Counted from the stretch's first letter, positions 1 to 8,781 are shown. The stretch is 28,149 bases of DNA from RYN-428 sp035551995 (GCA_035551995.1 DASZME010000002.1:1-28149), one strand, 5' to 3'. The notes: generated by a model not told the origin, from the letters alone. A program made the numbers and translations.

Positions 1-1200
1 AATGCCTCCGCCGGCCAGCGCCGCGCTGAACACATTCGCCCAGTGATCCCGGCCACCCTTGGCGTTCACCATCGGCGTTCGCCCGAATTCACCCCACGCG
101 ACCACCATCGTCGTTTCAAGCATTCCCCGTTGATCAAGGTCTTCGATCAACGCCGAGTAGGCTTGATCCCATCGCGACAGAAAACCATTTTTCAGCGACT
201 CGAATCCTTTGACGTGCGTATCCCACCAGCGTAAATCGACGGTGACCAACCGGACTCCCGCTTCGACAAGCCGGCGAGCGAGAAGAATCCGCTGGCTCCA
301 TGCCGGGCACCCGCAGCGGTCGGGCGTTGGCGCCTTGAATTCCGGATAAAACCCGTATCGTTCGCGCACGCTTCGCGGCTCGGCGTCGAGATCAAACGCC
401 TTGCGGGCGCGGTCGCTGGTCAGCAATCCAAACGCCTGCTGGCGGAATCGATCGACGGCATCAAACTGCCCGTTCTGGTCGGCGTCGTGACGCAACTTAT
501 CCACCGCGTTAAGAAGGCTGCGCCGCTCATCCATGCGCTCGACGGAAATCCCTTCGGGCAGCCCGAGATTCGGAATCGTGAACGGCCCATCGTTGGCCGG
601 GTCGGCGATGGTCTGAAACGGAGCCCATTTCGTCCCCAGATAAGCCGCGTCCGTGCCGGGCATGCGCTTGGGGATCACGACATAAGCCGGCATCGTCCCG
701 TCCTGATACTGAAGCTGCTTGGCGACGATTGACCCGCAACTGGGAAAGGCGTTGGTGTCGGGCGTAGCCGGATTGGCGGGATAGCCGGTGAAGCACATCT
801 GGTCGCCGGTCGAATGGCCCGAATCAAGATGATGCAGGCTGCGAACGATCGACCATTTATCCATCAGGCGGGCGCTCTGGGGAAGATATTCGTTAATGAG
901 GATGCCGGGGACTTTGGTTCGGATGGGGCTGAATTCGCCGCGAAACTCGGCGGGGGCGTCGGGCTTTGGATCCCACGTTTCATGTTGGGCGGGCCCGCCG
1001 CGCATCCAGAGAATGATGACGGATTTGGTGCGGTCTGGGCTTTTGCCGATCTCGGCGGCGCGGGATTCCGATCGGAGCAGGTTCGAGAGCGTCAGGCCCG
1101 CCGTGCCGAGCATCCCCGCCTGGAGAAACCCGCGACGGCTCACGCGCTCGGCGCGCAAAAGACGCTGAAATTCCGGGCAGCCGATTCGGTCGCGGTCCAT
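1..1200 (-). CDS. DUF1501 family exported protein (3' end outside window)
   Basis: The frame is open from an ATG at 1200 to the first base of the window, 400 codons, so the C-terminus is missing. DUF1501 proteins are secreted, sulfatase-like proteins of unknown activity that are very numerous in Planctomycetes. Visible here are a twin-arginine signal near residues 17-35 (SRRGFLQAG followed by a hydrophobic stretch), an early WMRGGPAQHETWDPKP motif, a HHLDSGHSTGD segment, and near the end the GEFGRTP and GGRDHW motifs typical of the family. Export by Tat is inferred from the signal. The gene is divergent from rhaA with 112 bp between the start codons. DUF1501 genes usually pair with DUF1549/DUF1553 cytochrome genes; the partner, if any, would lie beyond the left edge. 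Confidence 0.93.
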   Translation of the reverse strand, partial: MDRDRIGCPEFQRLLRAERVSRRGFLQAGMLGTAGLTLSNLLRSESRAAEIGKSPDRTKSVIILWMRGGPAQHETWDPKPDAPAEFRGEFSPIRTKVPGILINEYLPQSARLMDKWSIVRSLHHLDSGHSTGDQMCFTGYPANPATPDTNAFPSCGSIVAKQLQYQDGTMPAYVVIPKRMPGTDAAYLGTKWAPFQTIADPANDGPFTIPNLGLPEGISVERMDERRSLLNAVDKLRHDADQNGQFDAVDRFRQQAFGLLTSDRARKAFDLDAEPRSVRERYGFYPEFKAPTPDRCGCPAWSQRILLARRLVEAGVRLVTVDLRWWDTHVKGFESLKNGFLSRWDQAYSALIEDLDQRGMLETTMVVAWGEFGRTPMVNAKGGRDHWANVFSAALAGGGI

Positions 1201-1224
1201 CGACAAACTCCTGTTTTCCCGCCG

Positions 1225-1254
1225 TCGACCTGACGCGGGCTATTCCTATATAGT
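1225..1254 (+). promoter_or_regulatory. candidate sigma-70 type promoter for rhaA
   Basis: A -35-like TCGACC (1225-1230) and a -10-like TATAGT (1249-1254) are separated by 18 bp, about 58 bp upstream of the rhaA ATG. A GTG at 1253 that would extend the rhaA frame falls inside this -10 box, which supports the ATG at 1313 as the start. The assignment is by eye only. Confidence 0.3.
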
Positions 1255-1312
1255 GTCGTCCAGCAAAGCGGTTGTGGAAAATCATGGTCCCCTGATTCGG
1301 AATCCAACACGC

Positions 1313-2593
1313 ATGAGCGACTTACCCGGCCACGTTCGTGATTCATTCGCGATCGCAAGAGAGCGATACGCCGAGATCGGCGTCGATGTCAAGCGGGCGA
1401 TAGAGTGCCTGGCGGCGATTCCCATTTCGCTTCATTGCTGGCAGGGGGACGATATCGCCGGATTTGAAAAAAGCGGCGCCGACCTTGGCGGGGGGCTTGC
1501 CGTCACGGGCAATTATCCCGGCAAAGCGACGACGCCGGATCAGCTTCGGGCGGATCTGGATGTGGCGCTGTCGCTTATCCCCGGCCGGCATCGGCTCAAT
1601 CTTCACGCCAGCTACGCCGAGACCAGCGGCCGCCGGATCGCGCGCGACGAGATCGACGCCGGCCATTTTCGCAATTGGATCGATTGGTCGAGCGACCGAA
1701 AAATGGGGCTCGACTTCAACCCGACATTTTTTGCCCATCCGATGGCTGCGGACGGTTTTACGCTATCCCATCGCGACGCCGCCGTGCGAAATTTCTGGAT
1801 TCGCCACGGCGTCGCCTGCCGGCGGATCGGGGCGGCGTTCGGGCAGGCGCTCGGCTCGGCTTGCGTCACCAATGTTTGGATTCCCGACGGATACAAGGAT
1901 ACGCCGATCGATCGAGCCGGGCCGCGTCGGCGCCTTGTCGAGTCGCTTGACGCGATCTTCGCTGAGCCGATGAATCCGCAATACAACCTTGACGCCGTGG
2001 AGGGAAAGCTGTTCGGCCTGGGCTCCGAAAGTTATGTCGTGGGATCGCACGAGTTTTATGTTGGGTATGCGATCACTCGCAAGAAAATGCTCTGCCTGGA
2101 TACCGGGCATTTTCACCCGACCGAAACGGTCTCCGATAAACTCTCTTCAGTCTTGCAATATATCGACCGCGTTTTATTGCACGTCAGCAGGGGGGTGCGA
2201 TGGGATAGCGATCACGTCGTAACGCTGACGGACGAACTCACCGCGCTATGCCAGGAATTGACGCGAAATGATTATCTGGATCGCGTGAGAATCGGACTCG
2301 ATTTTTTCGACGCGAGCGTCAATCGCGTCGCGGCCTGGGTCATCGGCGCGCGGGCGACGCTCAAGGCGCTGTTGACGGCACTCCTCGAACCGACTGCCGC
2401 CTTGCGCGAAGCCGAATCCGCGGGCGACTACACCGCTCGGTTGGCGCTGCTGGAAGAATCCCGGACACTTCCATTTGGAGCCGTCTGGGATTACTACTGT
2501 AAAACACAAAATGTTCCATCCGGCGGATGGTTGACGCAAATTCGAGCATACGAGCGGGACGTGCTGTTGAAGCGGGCACACAGAACAAATTAG
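1313..2593 (+). CDS. rhaA: L-rhamnose isomerase
   Basis: Converts L-rhamnose to L-rhamnulose, the first cytoplasmic step of phosphorylative rhamnose catabolism; a metal-dependent TIM-barrel enzyme. The 426 residues from the ATG at 1313 match the length of E. coli RhaA (about 419) and align along it by eye: HCWQGDD, GNYPGK, DFNPTFFAHP, DGFTLSH, NVWIPDG, GSHEFYVGYA, CLDTGHFHPTE, HVSRGVRWDSDHVV, GLDFFDAS and GDYTARLALLEE. No good Shine-Dalgarno precedes the ATG; an upstream GTG at 1253 would add 20 residues without family similarity. It lies 80 bp upstream of a sugar ABC importer on the same strand, which makes rhamnose the likely cargo. No rhaB kinase, rhaD aldolase or regulator is visible. Confidence 0.95.
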   Translation: MSDLPGHVRDSFAIARERYAEIGVDVKRAIECLAAIPISLHCWQGDDIAGFEKSGADLGGGLAVTGNYPGKATTPDQLRADLDVALSLIPGRHRLNLHASYAETSGRRIARDEIDAGHFRNWIDWSSDRKMGLDFNPTFFAHPMAADGFTLSHRDAAVRNFWIRHGVACRRIGAAFGQALGSACVTNVWIPDGYKDTPIDRAGPRRRLVESLDAIFAEPMNPQYNLDAVEGKLFGLGSESYVVGSHEFYVGYAITRKKMLCLDTGHFHPTETVSDKLSSVLQYIDRVLLHVSRGVRWDSDHVVTLTDELTALCQELTRNDYLDRVRIGLDFFDASVNRVAAWVIGARATLKALLTALLEPTAALREAESAGDYTARLALLEESRTLPFGAVWDYYCKTQNVPSGGWLTQIRAYERDVLLKRAHRTN

Positions 2594-2620
2594 TATTGCG
2601 CGCGAAGCACTCCTTTTGGT

Positions 2621-2646
2621 TTTAGCCGCTCTGCTTGCGGGGCGCG
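2621..2646 (+). repeat. palindromic interspersed repeat, copy 1
   Basis: First of four related copies of a roughly 25-bp element (others at 8696-8720, 23920-23944 minus and 24018-24042). It begins TTTAGC and ends TTGCGGGGCG, with a CTGCTTGCGG core that is an imperfect version of the CCCGC-TT-GCGGG hairpin seen in other copies. This copy lies in the gap between rhaA and the ABC ATPase gene, just upstream of the chosen GTG start. Confidence 0.6.
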
Positions 2647-2673
2647 TTTGAGAAGTCTTCCGATCGAAAAAAC

Positions 2674-4176
2674 GTGCTCAATCTCACCTCCATCACCAAA
2701 TCCTTCGGCGGCGTTCACGCCCTCAAAGGCATTGATTTCAACCTGCGCGTCGGCGAAGTTCACGCCCTCGTCGGCGAAAACGGAGCCGGCAAATCCACCC
2801 TCGTCAAAATCATCGCCGGCGCCCATCTCCCCGACTCCGGCACGATCGAGGTTCGCGGCCAAACGCTCGCTCACAACGATCCCGGCATCGCCCGCGCGCT
2901 GGGCATCGCCGCGATCTATCAGCAGCCGGCCCTGTTCCCCGATCTCACCGTTTCGGAAAACATCGCCCTTCGACTTGAGGGCGGCGGCGCATGGCAAACC
3001 ATCCGCTGGTCGGCACGCCGAAAGCGCGCCGGACATTTACTGGCCAGAGTCGGCGCGGCGATTTCTCCCGACGCCCTGGTGCGCGACCTGACCATGCCCC
3101 AGCAGCAGCTGGTCGAAATCGCGGCCGCCCTTGGCGCCGACGCCAAAATTCTGATCCTCGACGAACCCACCGCTTCGCTGAGCGATCGCGAAGTGGACAA
3201 CCTTTTCCGCGTCATCCGCGAGCTGCGATCCAACGGCGTCGGGATGATCTACATTTCCCATCGCCTGGAAGAACTCGGGCAAATCGCCGATCGCGTTACC
3301 GTGCTGCGCGACGGAACTTTCGTCGCCACGCTGGAGATGGCCGGCACGAACAAGCAGGAGTTGATCCGCCTGATGGTCGGCCGCGAGCTGGCGGCGGTTT
3401 TTCCGAAGATCGACGTGCCGATCGGCGACGTCGTTCTGGAAACTCAAAGTCTCGCGTGCCGATCCGGCGGCGTTCGCGAGGTCAGCTTGAGCGTCCGCGC
3501 CGGAGAAATCCTCGGCCTCGCCGGCCTGGTCGGCGCGGGGCGAACCGAGTTGGCCCGCGTTCTGTTCGGCATCACTCCCGCCGACGCGGGGAAAATTCTC
3601 CTGAAAGGCCAGCCGGTGATCGTCCAGACGCCGGCACGCGCGGTGGAACTGGGGATCGCATATGTTCCCGAAGATCGCCGCCGCCACGGCGTGATTCTTG
3701 AAATGTCGGTGGCGGCCAATACCACGCTCGCCGTCCTGAACCGCATCGCAAACGGTGGACTGCTCGATTTTTCCCGCGAGCGGAAAATCGCCGCCTCCTA
3801 CGTCGATCGCTTCGGCGTCAAAACGCCCTCGCTCGACGCTCCCGTCGGCGATCTTTCCGGCGGCAACCAGCAAAAAGTTTCCCTTGCCCGCTGGCTGGCG
3901 ACCGAACCGGCGGTGATTATTCTCGATGAGCCCACGCAAGGCGTGGACGTCGGCGCCAAGGCCGAAATTCACCGCCTGATGGGCGAGTTGGCGCGCCGCG
4001 GACTGGCGATCATCATGATCTCCTCGGAGCTTTCCGAAGTGCTTGGCATGAGCGACCGGATCGCCGTCATGCACGACGGAAACATCACCGGCGTTCTCGA
4101 TCGCGCGGACGCGACGCAGGAAAAAGTAATCGAGCTGGCGCTGGGACATGTGCCGCATGGGAGGATGTCGGCATGA
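2674..4176 (+). CDS. sugar ABC importer, duplicated ATP-binding protein (RbsA/RhaT type)
   Basis: Energises a CUT2-family monosaccharide importer. From the GTG at 2674 it has 500 residues, the usual size of two-domain RbsA-like ATPases. Domain 1: Walker A GENGAGKST at 34-42, a degenerate signature TMPQQQLVEIAAAL and Walker B ILILDEPTASL. Domain 2: a degenerate Walker A (GLVGAGRTE), as is normal in this family, a good LSGGNQQKV signature and Walker B VIILDEPTQGVD. A longer reading from a TTG at 2635 adds 13 residues with no family match and runs through the palindromic repeat, so GTG is preferred, although its Shine-Dalgarno is weak. The stop overlaps the permease start (ATGA, 4173-4176). Rhamnose as cargo is inferred from the adjacent rhaA. 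Confidence 0.94.
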   Translation: MLNLTSITKSFGGVHALKGIDFNLRVGEVHALVGENGAGKSTLVKIIAGAHLPDSGTIEVRGQTLAHNDPGIARALGIAAIYQQPALFPDLTVSENIALRLEGGGAWQTIRWSARRKRAGHLLARVGAAISPDALVRDLTMPQQQLVEIAAALGADAKILILDEPTASLSDREVDNLFRVIRELRSNGVGMIYISHRLEELGQIADRVTVLRDGTFVATLEMAGTNKQELIRLMVGRELAAVFPKIDVPIGDVVLETQSLACRSGGVREVSLSVRAGEILGLAGLVGAGRTELARVLFGITPADAGKILLKGQPVIVQTPARAVELGIAYVPEDRRRHGVILEMSVAANTTLAVLNRIANGGLLDFSRERKIAASYVDRFGVKTPSLDAPVGDLSGGNQQKVSLARWLATEPAVIILDEPTQGVDVGAKAEIHRLMGELARRGLAIIMISSELSEVLGMSDRIAVMHDGNITGVLDRADATQEKVIELALGHVPHGRMSA

Positions 4177-5192
4177 CCCTGATCTCCTACGCGAGCGCGC
4201 CGGACATTCCCGCGGTCAAAGGCCGGGGATTCATCTCGCGGTATCTGCGCGAGATGTCCGTCGCGGCGGCGTATGCCGCTCTGTTGCTCACGCTGTTCTT
4301 TATCCGGCCGGCGTTTTTCCAATCGCACGCCGGTTCGCAATCGCAGTTCGGATTGACGTGGGTGAGCGCCGCCCCGATTCTCGTCGCCGCCGTTGGAATG
4401 ACGCTGGTCATCATCTCGCGCCACATCGACATTTCCATCGGGTCGCAATTTTCCGTCTGCGGCATCATCGCCGGGTCGCTGGCCGTGCGCCACGTCCCGG
4501 CGCCGGGGATCATCGTCGGCACGCTTGCCGCCGGCGCGATCATGGGAGCGATCAACGGCGGACTTGTCGCGGGCATGGGACTTCCGTCGATCGTGGTCAC
4601 GCTGGCCACCATGGTCATCCTCCGAGGCGCGTTGACCTGGATCACCCAAGGCGCGACGGTTCTTCTGCCGGCGAGTTTTCAGTGGTTCGGCGCGTCGCAG
4701 CGCGTCGGACAAGGTCTCATGATCGGCATCGCCCTGGTTATTTTCGCGGCGTTCGCGTGGGCACTGCGGTGGCTGCGGGCGGGAAGGGCGGTGTATGCCG
4801 TCGGGTCCGATCAGGAGGCGGCGCGTCTGGCCGGCGTGCGTCCGGGGCGCGTGGTCTTCGCGGTCTTTGTCATCATGGGCGTCTTGACCGGGGCAGCCGC
4901 GTTGCTCAATGCGATGCAGTTCATCACGATTTATCCGAGCGCGGGCAAAGACCTGGAGCTGGCGGTGATCGCCGCCGTGGTCGTCGGCGGCGCGGCGATC
5001 ACCGGCGGGCGAGGAACGCTGCTCGGCACGCTGCTCGGCGTCGCGCTGCTGGCGACCATCGGCCCGGCGCTTGGCTACTTTCACGCCCAATCAAAGTGGG
5101 CCGGCCCGGAATGGGCCAAGGCGATCCAGGGGCTGATTATTCTTTTTGCGGTAGCGAGCGACGGGCTTTCCAAGGGACGACGGAACGAATAG
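4173..5192 (+). CDS. sugar ABC importer permease (RbsC/BPD_transp_2 family)
   Basis: An inner-membrane channel subunit of 339 residues, typical for RbsC-like permeases. Hydrophobic segments run throughout, starting at about residues 30-48. Family landmarks are the VAAVGMTLVIISRHIDISIGS segment (residues about 70-90), LPSIVVTLATMVILRG, and the cytoplasmic loop VGSDQEAARLAGVRPGRVVF that contacts the ATPase. It ends with the GGAAITGGRGTLLGTLLG segment common to the family. The start codon overlaps the ATPase stop by four bases, and its own stop abuts the next start (TAG then ATG), so the three transporter genes are almost certainly co-transcribed and translationally coupled. Confidence 0.93.
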   Translation: MTLISYASAPDIPAVKGRGFISRYLREMSVAAAYAALLLTLFFIRPAFFQSHAGSQSQFGLTWVSAAPILVAAVGMTLVIISRHIDISIGSQFSVCGIIAGSLAVRHVPAPGIIVGTLAAGAIMGAINGGLVAGMGLPSIVVTLATMVILRGALTWITQGATVLLPASFQWFGASQRVGQGLMIGIALVIFAAFAWALRWLRAGRAVYAVGSDQEAARLAGVRPGRVVFAVFVIMGVLTGAAALLNAMQFITIYPSAGKDLELAVIAAVVVGGAAITGGRGTLLGTLLGVALLATIGPALGYFHAQSKWAGPEWAKAIQGLIILFAVASDGLSKGRRNE

Positions 5193-7409
5193 ATGTCCAT
5201 GCCGACCACGCATTCAGCCGCCGCACCTCCTCCCGCCGACAGAGGCGTTTCCCACGCGCGCGGCGCGCCAGTCATTCGCGTGCAGCAGGTTGTTCTGCTT
5301 GCGCTGCTACTCGGCGAGATCGTCATTTTCTCGCTCATCGGCAGGAACTTTCAAACATGGAATAATCTCTTTGAGATCCTGCGTCTTACGGTGGAACTCG
5401 GCCTGCTTGCCCTGGCGATGACGCCCGTCATCGTCACCGGCGGAATCGACCTTTCCGCCGGGTCGCTCCTTGGACTCTCGGCGATTTTGATGGGGATGAT
5501 GTGGCGCGACGCCGGCTTGCCGCTGATCGTCGCCGCGGCGATCGCCGTCGTGATCGCCGCGCTGGCGGGCGGGCTCAATGCGCTGCTGATCACCCGCTTG
5601 CGGATTCCGCCCTTGATCGTGACGCTTGGTTCGATGTCGCTGTTCCGCGGGTTGGCCGAGGGGATTACGCGCGGCGCCGGGAATTATACCGATTTTCCAA
5701 AATGGTTTATTTTTCTCGGCCAGGGCCATATCGGCCCGGTGCCGACGCAGGCGCCGTTACTCGTTTTAGCGGCCATCGGGTTCTGGGTATTGCTGCATCG
5801 CTCGACGATCGGCCGGGCGCTGTGCGCGATCGGCTACTCGCCGGAGGGCGCGCGATACGCCGGCATTCCCGTCTCGCGCCGGGTCGGTCTCACATATGTT
5901 CTGTCCGGCGTTGCCGCGGGGATCGCCGGAGTCCTCTATTCCGCCCACTGGGGCCAGGTAAAAGCCGACGCCGGCGCCGGTTATGAGCTGGAAGCGATCA
6001 CCGCCGTCGTCCTTGGCGGAACGTCGATCTTCGGCGGCCGGGGAACCATCCTCGGCACGCTGATGGGGCTTTTCGTCATCGCCCTTCTTAAAAACGGGCT
6101 GCTGCTTGCCGAGCTTCCGCCGCCGCTCGTCGAGGGAATGTCCAGTCTGATCCACCGCCTTCCCCAATGGCTCGGCGGATTTCTACTGTCCCCCGGAGAG
6201 TCGATCGGCGCCCATCTCCCGGCCGAACTTGCCGCGATCCTGACCGGCGTGTTATTGCTGATCGCCATCGGCGTCGATTTCAAACCGAGTTTCGTCAAGG
6301 CGCCGAGCGCGCATGGCAACGAGGAGTTCAAGATGAAGAATTCACAAGTGGCGGCGCTGAGCGTCGTGATCCTGTTGGCGGCGGCCATCATCGCCGGCGG
6401 TAATTTCTGGCTCGTCCGATCCATCGCCGAAAACGCCCAGCCGCGTTGGGCGTCGCCCGGGTCGGCAGTGTCTTTCGACCCCGGCGTCGCGCCGCCCCAA
6501 GCGAAACGAATCACCATCGCGATGATGCCCAAGAGCAAGGGCAACGCCTATTTCATCGCTTGCCGCAAGGGCGCCGAGCAGGCGGCGAAGGACCTGAACG
6601 TCGATCTCCTCTGGGACGGCCCGACCGATCCCGATCCCGCCAAGCAAAATGAAGTGGTCGAGGCATGGATCACGCGCGGCGTGGACGTGATCGCGGTCGC
6701 CTGCGAAAACGGCGACGGCATCGCGTCGGTTTTGCGCAAGGCCAGGGCGAAGGGAATCAAGGTGCTCACCTGGGACGCCGACACCCAGGCTGACGCCCGC
6801 GACTTCTTCGTCAATCAAGCCACGCCGCAAGGCATCGGTGACACGCTCATGGACAATGCCGCCCGCGTCATGGGAAACAAGGGTGAATTCGCGATCATCA
6901 CCGCATCGCTTACCGCGTCCAACATGATCGCCTGGCAGAAAGAGATCGAGCTTCGGCGAGCGGAAAAATATCCGGACATCAAGATGGTGACGATCGAGCC
7001 GTGCGACGACAAGCAGCAGGTGGCGTTCGACAAGGCCAACACGATCATGGGCGCATATCCCAACGTGAAGCTGCTGATGGCCATCTGTTCCCCCGCCGCT
7101 CCCGGCGCCGCCGAGGCGGTAAAACAATCGGGCCGAACCGACGTGAAAGTGATCGGCGTCAGTCTTCCCAACGACAATAAGCCGTATATTCATTCAGGCA
7201 TCACCGACGACATCGTATTGTGGAATACCGCCGACCTCGGCTATCTAACCGTGCTGGCGGGATATGATCTGGTGACCGGCAAATTGAAAGCTGGCGATAC
7301 ATCCATGGACGGCGGTAAAATCGGGAAAATCGAGATTCAAGGAACGAGCATTCTGCTGGGAAAGCCGTTCACGTTTACGAAGGAGAATATCGATCTGTTT
7401 GATTTTTGA
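5193..7409 (+). CDS. fused sugar ABC permease and periplasmic substrate-binding protein
   Basis: One uninterrupted 738-codon frame carries two proteins that are normally separate. Residues about 25-365 form an RbsC-like permease (VTGGIDLSAGSLLGL, IPPLIVTLGSMSLFRG, GYSPEGARYAGIPVSRR, GGTSIFGGRGTILGTLMG). A basic linker follows. From Met381 there is a hydrophobic segment (about 388-410) and then a type-I periplasmic sugar-binding protein resembling RhaS/LsrB: MMPKSKGNAYFIACRKGAEQAA, DGPTDPDP, ITRGVDVIAVA, KVLTWDAD, and a C-terminal SILLGKPFTFTKENIDLFDF. The extra helix would place the binding domain outside while the permease C-terminus stays inside, so the topology is plausible for a tethered receptor. 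The joint has its own ribosome-binding site and ATG. Rhamnose specificity is inferred from rhaA. Confidence 0.93.
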   Translation: MSMPTTHSAAAPPPADRGVSHARGAPVIRVQQVVLLALLLGEIVIFSLIGRNFQTWNNLFEILRLTVELGLLALAMTPVIVTGGIDLSAGSLLGLSAILMGMMWRDAGLPLIVAAAIAVVIAALAGGLNALLITRLRIPPLIVTLGSMSLFRGLAEGITRGAGNYTDFPKWFIFLGQGHIGPVPTQAPLLVLAAIGFWVLLHRSTIGRALCAIGYSPEGARYAGIPVSRRVGLTYVLSGVAAGIAGVLYSAHWGQVKADAGAGYELEAITAVVLGGTSIFGGRGTILGTLMGLFVIALLKNGLLLAELPPPLVEGMSSLIHRLPQWLGGFLLSPGESIGAHLPAELAAILTGVLLLIAIGVDFKPSFVKAPSAHGNEEFKMKNSQVAALSVVILLAAAIIAGGNFWLVRSIAENAQPRWASPGSAVSFDPGVAPPQAKRITIAMMPKSKGNAYFIACRKGAEQAAKDLNVDLLWDGPTDPDPAKQNEVVEAWITRGVDVIAVACENGDGIASVLRKARAKGIKVLTWDADTQADARDFFVNQATPQGIGDTLMDNAARVMGNKGEFAIITASLTASNMIAWQKEIELRRAEKYPDIKMVTIEPCDDKQQVAFDKANTIMGAYPNVKLLMAICSPAAPGAAEAVKQSGRTDVKVIGVSLPNDNKPYIHSGITDDIVLWNTADLGYLTVLAGYDLVTGKLKAGDTSMDGGKIGKIEIQGTSILLGKPFTFTKENIDLFDF
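6321..6335 (+). promoter_or_regulatory. internal ribosome-binding site and ATG at the fusion joint
   Basis: GAGGAG at 6321-6326 is followed by six bases and an in-frame ATG at 6333-6335. The residues after it (Met-Lys-Asn-Ser, then a long hydrophobic run) look like the start of an ordinary exported binding protein. This could be a relic of a former gene boundary that lost its stop codon, or a working internal start producing a separate 358-residue binding protein. Confidence 0.6.
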
Positions 7410-7524
7410 AGTGAGCGTGAGAACATCCCGCCGCCATTGCGTCTCTTTTGGTTTGGGGAAGGAAGACCACGTCTGGCATAATATGCTCCCATGATTTGGA
7501 CGGGTGGCACATCGCGACCGAAAG

Positions 7525-8574
7525 CTATTTGGCCGCAGGCGTTTTCGGCTTTGCCGGCGCCGAATGCTCCGCCGGCATCACCGTCAATTGCGGCGTCGCA
7601 TTGCTTTCGCCGGTGAACTGGTTGAAGCTCTTTTCGATGACATCCGCCGGCGGCATCTCGCCGTCGGCGATCAGGAAGCGATATTTCAATGTCAGCGCTT
7701 CGCCGGATTTGATCTCGTGCGCGGCGAAGGCGCCGAAGCGGCCGTAATCGCGGTAGGCCGACCACTTGGTTCCCTTGGGATCGTCGGGATGGCTCATCTC
7801 GACGACACTGTAGGTCTTGCCATTTTTGAGCGTGTAGGTTTCGCCGACCCAGGGATAATCGAGGTCCTTATGGGCATTGGGATGCTCGGCGGGGAAAACA
7901 TAAAGCGTTTTGGATTTATCGATATCGTTGGTGGGACGGTATTGAACGCCGGCGTGCTCGGGATCGCCGTCGAGGGCGCAGTCGCCTTTGGGCATTAGCT
8001 TCGACGTGAAGTCGATCGTGATGCGGGCCGGAGCGGGGGCGCGACGAAAGGTCATCGTTCGCTCTTCGGTGAGAAACGGCTTGGCGTTTTCATCGTTCCA
8101 CGCGGTGACGGAAGTGAAAGTCGCCATGTCGGCGTCGGCTCTCTGGTTTTCCAATTTCAAGTGAACGATCTCGCCAAGCGTGGCGCCTTTCTTTTTCGTC
8201 TTCGGGTCAACCGGGCCGTTGGAATCGTGCATGTGCCAGCGATCGTATTCCTTGCCGTTGAAGGTAATCTTGCGGAAGCCGATGAAGATGCCGCGATGAT
8301 GGGGGAATTCGCCCTTGGGGCTGAAGCCGTTGGTGATCGGCTCCTTTCCCTCGGCGTCGAAAACGTGCAGATATGGCTTAAACGTCTCGGTCCGGCGCTC
8401 GGGCGTGGAAATGTCGTAGGCGTCCATATAGCGCCCCACGATTTTCCCGTCGAGCAGGACATCGAGATACTGGCCCGGATGATCCTCAAACGAAAAGCCG
8501 GCGTCGGCCGCTGAAGCCACCCCGCAGAACGTCACGCAGACCAGAACGATGCAGGCGGAAACAATTTTCAGCAT
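7525..8574 (-). CDS. DUF6807 (PmoA-like) exported protein
   Basis: 349 residues from the ATG at 8574, preceded by a GAGAG-type Shine-Dalgarno. The N-terminus is a clear Sec signal peptide (MLKIVSACIVLVCVTFCGVASA). The mature part matches the 'methane oxygenase PmoA'/DUF6807 family common in Planctomycetes: PYLHVFDAEGKEPITNGF, a GEFPHHRGIFIGF motif and, near the C-terminus, EMSHPDDPKGTKWSAYRDYGRFGAF. The family name is misleading: these are soluble secreted proteins with no demonstrated link to methane oxidation, and their biochemical role is unknown. The gene is convergent with the transporter operon and lies downstream of a secreted cytochrome gene on the same strand. Confidence 0.88.
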   Translation of the reverse strand: MLKIVSACIVLVCVTFCGVASAADAGFSFEDHPGQYLDVLLDGKIVGRYMDAYDISTPERRTETFKPYLHVFDAEGKEPITNGFSPKGEFPHHRGIFIGFRKITFNGKEYDRWHMHDSNGPVDPKTKKKGATLGEIVHLKLENQRADADMATFTSVTAWNDENAKPFLTEERTMTFRRAPAPARITIDFTSKLMPKGDCALDGDPEHAGVQYRPTNDIDKSKTLYVFPAEHPNAHKDLDYPWVGETYTLKNGKTYSVVEMSHPDDPKGTKWSAYRDYGRFGAFAAHEIKSGEALTLKYRFLIADGEMPPADVIEKSFNQFTGESNATPQLTVMPAEHSAPAKPKTPAAK

Positions 8575-8594
8575 AAAGATTTCTCTCGGAGCGC

Positions 8595-8611
8595 GTCGTA
8601 TGGGTCGTATG
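8595..8611 (-). repeat. tandem 8-bp direct repeat in the DUF6807 leader
   Basis: GTCGTATG occurs at 8595-8602 and again at 8604-8611, a 9-bp period, 21-37 bp upstream of the DUF6807 start codon. It could be a half-site pair for a regulator; no regulator is known here. Confidence 0.3.
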
Positions 8612-8695
8612 TAAAGCACATTTCAAGCGGCGATGGCGTTCACGAAATCGCTCGTACTCTTATCGCCTTTTTCAGGTCTCGGCAGCACTTTCGTG

Positions 8696-8720
8696 TTTAG
8701 CGGTCCCGCTTGCGGGGCGT
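8696..8720 (+). repeat. palindromic interspersed repeat, copy 2
   Basis: Starts TTTAGCGG and ends TTGCGGGGCGT, with a perfect CCCGC-TT-GCGGG hairpin core. It lies in the 207-bp gap between the secreted cytochrome gene and the DUF6807 gene. The following 40 bases are also GC-rich but I see no second copy of them in this window. Confidence 0.65.
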
Positions 8721-8781
8721 GGGGCTTCCCACCGGTCGGCGCTCGACCTCCTCACGTGCAACCCGCTTTCAAAACACTCTA

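Noticed and set aside
3037..5090. Long minus-strand open frames (two of 373 codons) opposite the ABC ATPase and permease genes
   Set aside because: Both are antisense to strongly supported genes, are rich in Arg/Asp/His/Gly with no domain pattern, and are expected in GC-rich DNA.
4148..5365. Plus-strand 405-codon frame overlapping the permease in another frame
   Set aside because: Arg/His/Gly-rich out-of-frame reading of a well-supported permease gene.
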